Source: Sediminispirochaeta sp. (GTDB taxonomy: Bacteria > Spirochaetota > Spirochaetia > DSM-16054 > Sediminispirochaetaceae). From it: a DNA stretch of 5,616 nucleotides. Each line of letters starts with the position of its first letter. Position 1 is the first letter of the stretch. Under the pieces are notes generated by a model. That model was given only the letters and a program-made list of their open reading frames with translations. It had not been told where the DNA came from and searched no databases. A program made the translations under genes and the position numbers. Positions 1-5,616 of the stretch are shown piece by piece. The DNA lies in assembly GCA_011046055.1 (NCBI GenBank), contig DSBN01000132.1, forward strand, positions 1-5,616, in the 5' to 3' direction.

Positions 1-282
1 CTCTTGGACACCTATATGGAACGCTACCTCAAATTGGGAATGATCTCACTCAAGTATCGAGATGATTCGATAATCACACATAAAAAGCTGTCGGAAATGT
101 ACGATGCTTTTCGAAACCGAGACTCTGAGAAGGCTGTCAATATTTTGGAGCAGGAGTTGGAAAGGGGAAAAAAGCAAGCCCAGGGGTTTCTCAAAAAGAG
201 GGATAAAGAAGATACCTGGTTCGCCATCCCGGATGAGGCGTATGAAGTCGATGCTACTAAGGTGGATGGTGAGTTAGTATAA
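1..282 (+). CDS. Probable GntR-family transcriptional regulator, C-terminal FCD-type domain (5' partial)
   Basis: Frame 1 is open from the left edge to TAA at 280-282, giving the last 93 residues; the start and the DNA-binding winged helix are outside the window. The visible part is helical. The stretch HKKLSEMYDAFRNRDSEKA resembles the last helices of FCD ligand-binding domains (pattern H..i..A...D...A...m..H), preceded by a 'Y.ERY.KLG' helix as in that family. A charged, acidic tail follows (KDTWFAIPDEAYEVDATK-like). FadR-subfamily regulators usually bind an operator near their own operon and release it on binding an organic acid or similar metabolite. The gene ends 13 nt before the binding-protein start, so it is probably co-transcribed with the transporter and regulates it; that is inference. 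If aligned on the conserved Asp and Ala, the two C-terminal metal-ligand histidines of FCD appear to be Leu and Glu here. A different helical regulator family cannot be excluded. Confidence 0.6.
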   Translation, partial: LLDTYMERYLKLGMISLKYRDDSIITHKKLSEMYDAFRNRDSEKAVNILEQELERGKKQAQGFLKKRDKEDTWFAIPDEAYEVDATKVDGELV

Positions 283-283
283 A

Positions 284-290
284 AAGGAGG
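284..290 (+). promoter_or_regulatory. Shine-Dalgarno site of the solute-binding protein gene
   Basis: AAGGAGG lies directly after the regulator's TAA and 5 nt before ATG at 296. It is a near-perfect anti-16S match. It fixes the start and implies strong initiation of the binding protein, as expected for the most abundant component of an ABC importer. Confidence 0.85.
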
Positions 291-295
291 AAGAA

Positions 296-1963
296 ATGAG
301 GAAAAATGCTTTAGTGTTGTTGGTAGTGCTGGCTCTCGTAGCCGCTCCTGCTGTTTTCTCCGGTGGACAGGGGGAAGCTGATTCGTTGGAGGAACTGCGT
401 GTAGGGATAGGCTCCGAACCCTGGGATTTGGATCCGGCGACGGCGACGGACATGGGGTCGTACCACCTTCTAAAAAATGTATACGATCCTATCATCGAGT
501 ACGACTCCAATAACGAGTTGACCGCGGAAAACTCTCTTACCAGAAATAACGAGTGGCGCGATGGAAACAAGACTCTGGTCCTCTACCTGCGGGAAGGGGT
601 GAGTTTTCACGACGGTTCGGACTTCACCGCCTCGGATGTCAAATACAACCTGGAGTGGCAGCTGAACCCCGACAACGACGCCCCGTGGAAGGGACAGCTC
701 GGTCCCATCTCGGAAATAAATGTTGTTGACGATTATACCTTAGAAGTAAAGTTCGAAAGTCCCACTCCCCACGCGCTGGCTATGTAGGCCGGGACTGCTA
801 TGTTCGGAGTGGTTCCAGAGGGTAGTCACGGAGACAGAACCGATGAAAAGGGGGTAGCCGGTAAGCTAGGCACCGATTTGACTCGCCAGCCAGTAGGAAC
901 CGGCCCGTACAAATTTGTCGAGTGGCGAAGTGGGTCGAGAATAGTACTGGAGAAAAACGAAAACTACTGGAAAGATGACTTCCATCAAGTGGACCGAGTG
1001 GTCTTTGAGTTCATTGGCGACCCTTCGGCGAAGCTGGCCGCTTTGATCTCTGGTTCCGTCGATATCATAGATCGGGTACCTTTCAGAGACTTCGAGACGA
1101 TCAAGGAGATGCCCCAGGTTGAAACAAAGCGGCTACCGGGGACTGCTTTGGAGATTCTCTATTTGAATTTGAGTAATCCTCCTCTGGGAATTTCCGAGGA
1201 CCAGATCGGCGATCAAGAGGCAATCGAACAGGCTTACCATGTGCGTAAGTTTCTCTATCACGCCATCGACCGCGAAGCGATTGCCGAACAGCTCTTTCAT
1301 GGCATGGCCACGGTTGCAAAAGGACCATGGTATCCAGATAGCGAATGGACTTCGCCTCGGTTGAAGAAAATGGAGCCTTATGACCCGGACCTTGCTCGGG
1401 AACATTTACGGAAAGCAGGGTACGCCGACGGGGGCTTGAGTTTCGAAATGTAGGCTTCAAACCACGACTGGTATGTGGATTTGGCGACCGTCGTTCAGGA
1501 GCAGCTTCGACATTACAACGTGGAAGCTGAAGTAATACCGGTGGACAAAGCAACACTGTTCGACACTATGTATGAAAACGTAGACTGGGATATTCTGGTC
1601 GAGGATTGGACTTACGCCGATTTCTCCGTCCTGTCGTATCTCGGTTTCAACTATCCTTGGAACAACTGGAGTCCCAACCACTGGCACCATGATAGCCCTG
1701 ATCTAAGAGAGATCTACCATGAGAGCGTACCGGGACATAAAGAGTGGGTTGACCTCTACAACAAGACAATAATGGAAACTGACCCAGAGAAAAGAAAGGA
1801 GATGATATGGGAGCTACAGGAAAGGGTGGTAGACAACGTCGTTGGTATAGATTTGATGATTGTCGATACACTGTTTGCCTGGCGTGAAAACATCAAAGGC
1901 TATGGTGAGGGGCTCAACTCAATCGGAGTGGTGAACCTCCGACATGTAAAAAGTATCGAGTAG
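296..1963 (+). CDS. Extracellular solute-binding protein family 5 (DppA/OppA-like), reading frame interrupted by two in-frame TAG codons
   Basis: One frame runs 555 codons from ATG 296 to TAG 1961-1963, a normal length for family-5 binding proteins, but codons 164 (785-787) and 386 (1451-1453) are TAG. Residues 1-22 form a signal peptide (MRKN, then a hydrophobic core ending AVFS); GGQGE follows with no lipobox Cys, so signal peptidase I cleavage is likely. Family hallmarks occur on both sides of the stops: LREGVSFHDGSDFTASDV near residues 98-115, the VGTGPYKFVEW block followed by a KNENYW block after the first TAG, and the VVQEQLRHYNVEAEV block after the second. The three pieces are collinear and need no frameshift to join. 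Expected role: binding a peptide or similar solute outside the inner membrane and delivering it to the DppB/DppC pore. The ligand is unknown. If the TAGs terminate, only a useless 163-residue N-terminal fragment is made. Either the TAGs are decoded as an amino acid, the gene is a recent pseudogene, or the sequence has errors. The family call is firm; the coding status is open. Confidence 0.85.
785..787 (+). other. In-frame amber codon 1 inside the solute-binding protein gene (codon 164)
   Basis: The context is PHALAM-TAG-AGTAMFGVVPE. The family's strand leading to the 'iVp' motif continues without a break after the codon, so one residue is replaced and nothing is inserted or deleted. The nucleotides around it are ATG TAG GCC. 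The nearest downstream ATG (800) has no Shine-Dalgarno sequence, so a separate restart is not supported. The residue expected from homologues is not known here; Trp (TGG), Gln (CAG) and Leu (TTG) are each one base away. Confidence 0.9.
1451..1453 (+). other. In-frame amber codon 2 inside the solute-binding protein gene (codon 386)
   Basis: The context is GGLSFEM-TAG-ASNHDWYVDLA. The upstream strand and the downstream helix (ATVVQEQL) match the family's usual order, so again only one residue is affected. The nucleotides are ATG TAG GCT, the same octamer as at codon 164. The next possible start (GTG 1475) has no ribosome binding site and would begin inside the domain. Confidence 0.9.
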
Positions 1964-1976
1964 CGGTTCTGCTTTT

Positions 1977-2008
1977 GCGGAGACGGGGACGGTCTTTCCC
2001 GTCTCCGC
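1977..2008 (+). promoter_or_regulatory. Intergenic 11-bp hairpin between binding-protein gene and dppB
   Basis: GCGGAGACGGG (1977-1987) pairs perfectly with CCCGTCTCCGC (1998-2008) around a 10-nt loop, starting 14 nt after the binding-protein stop. Only a short, interrupted T run follows (CTGCTTTTCTC), so it looks like a leaky terminator or a 3' end that protects mRNA. Such hairpins after binding-protein genes commonly make the binding protein more abundant than its permease. That role is inferred, since the sequence shows only the fold. The gap 1964-2034 holds nothing else except the dppB ribosome binding site. Confidence 0.75.
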
Positions 2009-2019
2009 CTGCTTTTCTC

Positions 2020-2029
2020 AAAAGGAGGA
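2020..2029 (+). promoter_or_regulatory. Ribosome binding site selecting the GTG start of dppB
   Basis: AAAAGGAGGA lies 5 nt before GTG 2035. A second in-frame GTG at 2041 would sit 11 nt away, so 2035 is preferred. The site lies beyond the hairpin and stays single-stranded if the hairpin forms. Confidence 0.8.
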
Positions 2030-2034
2030 TATAG

Positions 2035-2997
2035 GTGGGTGTGTATATTCTTAAAAGGCTGATTTTGGCCATCCCTACCTTAATAGTCGCGAGCATAATA
2101 ATTTTTCTCTTGGTTCATATCGCTCCAGGTGATCCGGTGAGGGTCATGTTGGGTCCGATTCAGGATCAGGTTTTGGTAGAGCGTTTGCAACAGAAGCTTG
2201 GATTGGATCTGCCCCTGCACGAGCAGTATCTGACCTGGCTGGGCAACTTACTGAGAGGAGATTTGGGAATATCGATCAGTGTTCAACGGGGAGCACCGGT
2301 AGCGGAGCTCATCGCTGAACGTTATATGGTGACTTTGGAGCTGGCCTTGCTTGCGATGACTGTCGCCCTTCTTATCGCTATTCCCACGGGAATACTCTCG
2401 GCACTTCGACAGAACAAGCTGACCGATCACATATCCAGAGTTGTTGCTCTAATTGGTATTTCCATTCCGAACTTTTTCGTCGGTATATTGTTGATTCTAT
2501 TTTTCGGTGTGGTGCTGCTGAAGACTTGGGGAGCCGGAGGCTTCGTACCGATTCAAGAAGGGCTGGGAGCCAATCTTCAGAGGATGATTCTTCCGGCAAT
2601 TGCTCTGGGAACTTCGTACTCGGCTATTGTGATGCGGATGATGCGGTCGTCAATGCTGGATGTAATGAGTAAAGATTACGTGAGAACCGCTCGCGCAATG
2701 GGGGTCAAACGGTGGAGTGTCATTCGCCAGGATATTGTTAGAAATGCACTGATACCGGTTGTTACCGTCATAGGTAATTCGATTGGATATCTTCTCGGTG
2801 GTTCGGTGGTGACGGAAAGCGTGTTTCGACTACCGGGAATAGGGAACTTGGTAATCAACGCGGTGTACCGTCGGGATTTTCCCGTCATTCAGGCGGTGGT
2901 ACTGATAATAGTTCTGTTGAGGATCCTGGTCAATCTTGTGGTCGACCTCATGTACGCCAAGCTCGACCCGCGCATTCAATACACCAGTTCGGAGTAG
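2035..2997 (+). CDS. dppB: Dipeptide/oligopeptide ABC transporter permease, DppB/OppB type
   Basis: The 320-residue inner-membrane protein has the family's normal length. It starts at GTG (MGVYILKRLILAIPTL), with membrane segment 1 at about residues 9-29, followed by the typical PGDP block (31-34) and the RGDLGIS motif (74-80). Further membrane spans lie near 99-123, 136-162, 184-203, 242-265 and 286-308, six in all. The cytoplasmic EAA-type coupling loop begins at Y215 (YVRTARAMGVKRWSVI), where the ATPase docks, and a TESVFRLPGIG block follows. It pairs with the DppC-type protein encoded 6 nt downstream to form the pore. The stop is TAG. The next codons AAG AGA lead in the same frame into the dppC ATG, so that TAG is the only barrier to a fused protein. 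The Dpp, Opp and related sub-types cannot be told apart from sequence alone. Confidence 0.93.
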   Translation: MGVYILKRLILAIPTLIVASIIIFLLVHIAPGDPVRVMLGPIQDQVLVERLQQKLGLDLPLHEQYLTWLGNLLRGDLGISISVQRGAPVAELIAERYMVTLELALLAMTVALLIAIPTGILSALRQNKLTDHISRVVALIGISIPNFFVGILLILFFGVVLLKTWGAGGFVPIQEGLGANLQRMILPAIALGTSYSAIVMRMMRSSMLDVMSKDYVRTARAMGVKRWSVIRQDIVRNALIPVVTVIGNSIGYLLGGSVVTESVFRLPGIGNLVINAVYRRDFPVIQAVVLIIVLLRILVNLVVDLMYAKLDPRIQYTSSE

Positions 2998-3003
2998 AAG
3001 AGA

Positions 3004-3942
3004 ATGAAACTGACAAGACATCGTGGAGTTCTAGAGGAGTTTTGGAAAAACTTCCGCAAAAATAAACTGGCCGTTGCCGGGGGACTGATTGTGCTGCTTT
3101 TTATCTGTCTCGCCCTTTTTGCCCCTATCCTATCTACGGCAAATCCGGTGGAACAGTTCAAATCTCCGTCGGGGGAGCGTCATCCTCTACCTCCAATTTC
3201 CCGCAGTGACGATGGCCACCTTTTTCTTCTGGGATCCGACAGATACGGGCGAGATATTTTTAGTCGAGCTCTTTTTGGTACTCGCTCGATGCTCAAACTC
3301 GCCGTAGGAGCGGTGGGGATCTCATTTATCATCGGAGTGGCTCTGGGAGCTGTGGCCGGATATAACCGGAGTTCATGGATAGATGAATTAATCATGCGGT
3401 TTGTGGATATCCTGCTGTCCTTTCCGGCCTTGGTTTTGGCCATCGCCCTGGTGGGAGCCCTGGGGCTGGGAGAGACGGTGATTTTCGGCCTGCGATTCTC
3501 CAATATGTTCAAAATCATGCTGGTCATTGCCATCACCTATTCCCCGCGATTTGCCCGGGTCATGAGGAGTGTGGTGCTGCAAGAGATGAGCGAAGACTAC
3601 GTCGCCGCGGCTAAGGTTATCGGAGCCTCGGGAACGAGAATCGTGGTCAAAGAAGTTTTCATCAATACTATACCTCCGATAATGGTGCAAGCCTCACTGA
3701 TGATGGCCGAAACGGTTCTCATCAGCGCTTCGCTCAGTTTTCTCGGGCTGGGCTTACAGCCGCCCCAGGCGAGCCTCGGCGTGATGCTGAACGAAGCTCG
3801 GGATTACCTTTTTCAGGGAAGCTGGTGGTATGCAGTGGTTCCCGGTGTATTTATATCTTTAGCCATTCTAGGATTCAATTTTTTAGGAGATGGACTGCGG
3901 GATTCAGTTGATCCGCGACAGGCTCGGAGGGTAGGACGGTGA
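3004..3942 (+). CDS. dppC: Dipeptide/oligopeptide ABC transporter permease, DppC/OppC type
   Basis: The 312-residue inner-membrane protein begins with the OppC-type N-terminal region: a short basic, amphipathic stretch (FWKNFRKNK) and membrane segment 1 at about 22-43. A periplasmic segment follows, ending in the family motif LGSDRYGRDIFSRALFGTR (from about residue 77). The coupling loop starts at Y199 (YVAAAKVIGASGTRIV), and the C-terminal SFLGLGLQPPQASLGVML block is characteristic of DppC. It forms the pore with DppB. The ATG is preceded by GGAG (2991-2994), which overlaps the end of dppB, so translation is probably coupled. The TGA stop (3940-3942) overlaps the start of dppD. No missing motif was seen. 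Confidence 0.94.
   Translation: MKLTRHRGVLEEFWKNFRKNKLAVAGGLIVLLFICLALFAPILSTANPVEQFKSPSGERHPLPPISRSDDGHLFLLGSDRYGRDIFSRALFGTRSMLKLAVGAVGISFIIGVALGAVAGYNRSSWIDELIMRFVDILLSFPALVLAIALVGALGLGETVIFGLRFSNMFKIMLVIAITYSPRFARVMRSVVLQEMSEDYVAAAKVIGASGTRIVVKEVFINTIPPIMVQASLMMAETVLISASLSFLGLGLQPPQASLGVMLNEARDYLFQGSWWYAVVPGVFISLAILGFNFLGDGLRDSVDPRQARRVGR
3926..3936 (+). promoter_or_regulatory. Ribosome binding region of dppD inside the end of dppC
   Basis: GGAGG (3926-3930) is 8 nt before GTG 3939 and 11 nt before ATG 3942; TAGGA (3932-3936) is 5 nt before ATG 3942. Either start is possible and they differ by one residue. Both overlap the dppC stop, the usual arrangement for coupled translation. Confidence 0.6.
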
Positions 3943-4928
3943 TGCGAGAAGAGCTTTTACGAATAGAAAATTTGGTGACTCGGTTTTATACCGAATACGG
4001 TGTGGTCCAAGCTGTGGATGGTACCAATCTGTACCTCAAGCAGGGAGAGACCTTGGGAATCGTCGGTGAATCGGGCTCAGGAAAGACAGTGACGGCCATG
4101 TCTATCATGGGGATGATAGAAAATCCTGGAAAAATTGAAAATGGACGTATTCTTTTGAAGGGCGATAATCTTCTGTACAAAAGCGAAAAAGAAATGCGGG
4201 AGATCAGAGGCGGACTGATCGCCATGGTTTTTCAGGACTCTTTGAGTTCTCTCAACCCCACCCTCACCGTCGGCGAACAGATCGGACGGGTTTTGCGCTT
4301 TCACACTACACTCACACCGCATGTTATTCACAAGCGGGTGGTCGAATTGCTGGAGAAGGTTGGTATTCCGGAGCCTACGAAGCGGTACGGTGGTTACCCT
4401 CATGAGATGAGCGGTGGAATGCGGCAGAGGGTGTTAATAGCGATGGCTATCTCCTGTAACCCCTCCCTGTTGATACTCGATGAGCCGACCACTGCACTGG
4501 ACGTGACTATCGAGGCCCAGATTTTCGAGCTGATCGAGCAGTTGAAAAAGCATTTCAATATGGGAATTATATTGATTACCCACGATCTTTCGGTCGTCGC
4601 GAACACATGCGATCGGGTGGCGATCATGTATTCCGGTAAACTGATCGAACAGGGAAGCGTTAGCGAGGTGTTCAAAAGGCAGTTGCACCCATACACCCGA
4701 GGTCTGATAAGATCTATCCCCCGAATCGACGGGCCGGTCGACGAGAACTTGTACTCCATTCCCGGAGAAGTTCCTGATCTGATAAATCTCCCCGGGGGAT
4801 GCAACTTCGCCCCCCGTTGTGCCTATAAAAAAGACCTCTGTGAAAAGGAGAGCCCCACATTGGCAGAGTTCTACAAGGATCATACAGCCGCTTGCCTCCG
4901 AGTGAAGGAGATTGAATATGCCGAATGA
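3939..4928 (+). CDS. dppD: Dipeptide/oligopeptide ABC transporter ATP-binding protein, DppD/OppD type
   Basis: The 329-residue cytoplasmic ATPase powers import as a heterodimer with the DppF-type protein. Counted from GTG 3939, Walker A is GESGSGKT (43-50), Q-loop Q99, signature MSGGMRQR (157-164), Walker B LLILDE (177-182), D-loop ALD (186-188) and H-loop H215, so every catalytic motif is present. After the nucleotide-binding domain comes the oligopeptide-transporter C-terminal region with HPYTRGL (250-256). It carries four cysteines, C288, C294, C301 and C319, in the CNFAPRC...LC...HTAAC pattern. A [4Fe-4S] cluster in this region is known from mycobacterial OppD. The usual FQDP after the Q-loop is FQDS here, a minor change. 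The start could equally be ATG 3942. The end overlaps dppF by 11 nt. Confidence 0.95.
   Translation: MMREELLRIENLVTRFYTEYGVVQAVDGTNLYLKQGETLGIVGESGSGKTVTAMSIMGMIENPGKIENGRILLKGDNLLYKSEKEMREIRGGLIAMVFQDSLSSLNPTLTVGEQIGRVLRFHTTLTPHVIHKRVVELLEKVGIPEPTKRYGGYPHEMSGGMRQRVLIAMAISCNPSLLILDEPTTALDVTIEAQIFELIEQLKKHFNMGIILITHDLSVVANTCDRVAIMYSGKLIEQGSVSEVFKRQLHPYTRGLIRSIPRIDGPVDENLYSIPGEVPDLINLPGGCNFAPRCAYKKDLCEKESPTLAEFYKDHTAACLRVKEIEYAE
4905..4910 (+). promoter_or_regulatory. Ribosome binding site of dppF inside the end of dppD
   Basis: AAGGAG lies 7 nt before ATG 4918, within the last codons of dppD. It supports this start and translational coupling of the two ATPases. Confidence 0.75.
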
Positions 4929-5616
4929 AACGCTGCTTGAGGTGGATAAAATAAAAAAATTCTTTCCCGTCGGGGGAGACTGGTTTTACCGTATGTTCGA
5001 TCGTCGGCAGGTACACGCGGTTGATGATGTTAGTTTTACAATGCGTCGTGGGGAAACTTTGGGCTTGGTGGGAGAGTCTGGTTCGGGAAAGACCACCGTC
5101 GGACGTATGATCGTCAATCTGATCCAACCGAGCGGGGGACGTATCCTGTACAAGGAAAAAAATATTAATGGAACGAGACGAAAGGAGAATCTGGTTCTGC
5201 GTCGCAGTATCCAGATGATATTTCAAGATCCCAGCACCTCTCTCAACCGTCGAAAGACCGTCGGACAGATAATCAGCGAACCCTTCCACATTCATAAGTA
5301 CCTCTACCGGAACGACTATGAGGCGAAGCTGGAAGAGGTGATGAAAATGACCGGTCTTCCCACGCGTTTTGTGAACCGCTATCCTCACGAGTTATCCGGA
5401 GGGCAGAGACAGAGGGTGGGGATTGCTCGCGCCTTGTCGGTGGATCCGGAGTTCATCGTCTGCGACGAACCGGTGACTGCGTTGGATGTGAGTATTCAAG
5501 CCCAGATCATCAACCTCTTGGCCGGTTTGCAGGAGAGGTTAAACCTCTCCTACCTTTTTATTGCCCATGACTTGAGTGTGGTAAAGCATATGAGTGAGCG
5601 AGTCGCGGTGATGTAC
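4918..5616 (+). CDS. dppF: Dipeptide/oligopeptide ABC transporter ATP-binding protein, DppF/OppF type (3' partial)
   Basis: An open frame of 233 codons runs from ATG 4918 to the right edge with no stop. It encodes the second ATPase of the importer. Visible motifs are Walker [10 protein letters not shown] (52-60), Q-loop Q103 in [11 protein letters not shown], signature LSGGQRQR (159-166), Walker B IVCDE (180-184), D-loop ALD (188-190) and H-loop H217 in FIAHDLSVV. The N-terminal stretch with the [19 protein letters not shown] block is the DppF-type insertion before the first core strand. Family members run to roughly 320-330 residues, so the last 90-100 residues, including the HPYT region, lie beyond the window. 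It overlaps dppD by 11 nt, fitting the usual B-C-D-F order. No defect is seen in the part present. Confidence 0.95.
   Translation, partial: MPNETLLEVDKIKKFFPVGGDWFYRMFDRRQVHAVDDVSFTMRRGETLGLVGESGSGKTTVGRMIVNLIQPSGGRILYKEKNINGTRRKENLVLRRSIQMIFQDPSTSLNRRKTVGQIISEPFHIHKYLYRNDYEAKLEEVMKMTGLPTRFVNRYPHELSGGQRQRVGIARALSVDPEFIVCDEPVTALDVSIQAQIINLLAGLQERLNLSYLFIAHDLSVVKHMSERVAVMY

Noticed and set aside
788..840. Pyrrolysine-insertion (PYLIS-like) stem-loop just after the first TAG
   Set aside because: By eye only a 3-bp pairing (GGA/TCC near 815-825) is visible, and after the second TAG only CCAC/GTGG. Neither is a convincing structure.
800..1453. Open segment starting at ATG 800 as a separate gene
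   Set aside because: It is in frame with the gene upstream, starts in mid-domain, and has no Shine-Dalgarno sequence. It is the middle part of the binding protein.
1101..1556. 151-codon open frame on the minus strand over the interrupted gene
   Set aside because: The translation has no recognisable family, and the sense frame matches the binding-protein family throughout. It is a shadow frame.
1475..1963. Open segment starting at GTG 1475 as a separate small gene
   Set aside because: It has no ribosome binding site and its residues continue the family-5 fold. It is the C-terminal part of the interrupted gene.
1977..2019. Strong Rho-independent terminator ending the transcript after the binding protein
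   Set aside because: The T run is short and interrupted, and the transporter genes follow directly with their own site. A partial terminator or protective hairpin fits better.
1964..2034. Separate promoter for the permease genes
   Set aside because: The gap is 71 nt, occupied by the hairpin and the ribosome binding site, and no convincing -35/-10 pair is seen.
4714..5388. 224-codon open frame on the minus strand
   Set aside because: It lies antisense to the well-supported dppD/dppF genes, has no recognisable domain, and crosses their boundary. It is a shadow frame.

Overview
The window is one strand-continuous operon for an ATP-driven dipeptide/oligopeptide-type (Dpp/Opp) importer, with every gene on the + strand. 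The host looks bacterial and is most likely a spirochaete. The clue is the solute-binding protein's leader, which ends in VFSGGQGEA with no lipobox cysteine; such 'FxGGQ' ends are common on spirochaete binding proteins. This assignment is inference from a single motif. Shine-Dalgarno sites of the AAGGAGG type precede several genes.

Layout: (1) 1-282, the C-terminal end of a probable FCD-domain GntR/FadR-type regulator, cut by the left window edge. (2) 296-1963, a family-5 extracellular solute-binding protein whose single reading frame contains two in-frame TAG codons (785-787 and 1451-1453) and no frameshift. (3) 1964-2034, a short intergenic gap with a perfect 11-bp hairpin and a strong ribosome binding site. 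(4) 2035-2997, DppB-type permease. (5) 3004-3942, DppC-type permease. (6) 3939-4928, DppD-type ATPase. (7) 4918-5616, DppF-type ATPase, cut by the right edge. Gaps and overlaps are tiny (13, 71, 6, -4 and -11 nt), so one polycistronic transcript starting upstream of the window is likely. No internal promoter was recognised.

Together the genes would form a binding protein that captures a ligand outside the inner membrane, a DppB/DppC channel, and a DppD/DppF ATPase pair. The co-transcribed regulator probably senses a small acid or related metabolite. The ligand cannot be read from the sequence: family-5 systems carry peptides but also sugars, opines, glutathione and nickel.

The most unusual point is the binding-protein gene. 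Both interruptions are TAG, never TAA or TGA, and both lie in the identical octamer ATGTAGGC (Met-TAG-Ala). The rest of the protein is full length and intact. Amber decoding (pyrrolysine or a suppressor tRNA), a young pseudogene and sequence error all remain possible. TAG also appears to end two genes here, which argues against wholesale reassignment. The dppB TAG stop is the only stop codon separating dppB from the in-frame dppC.
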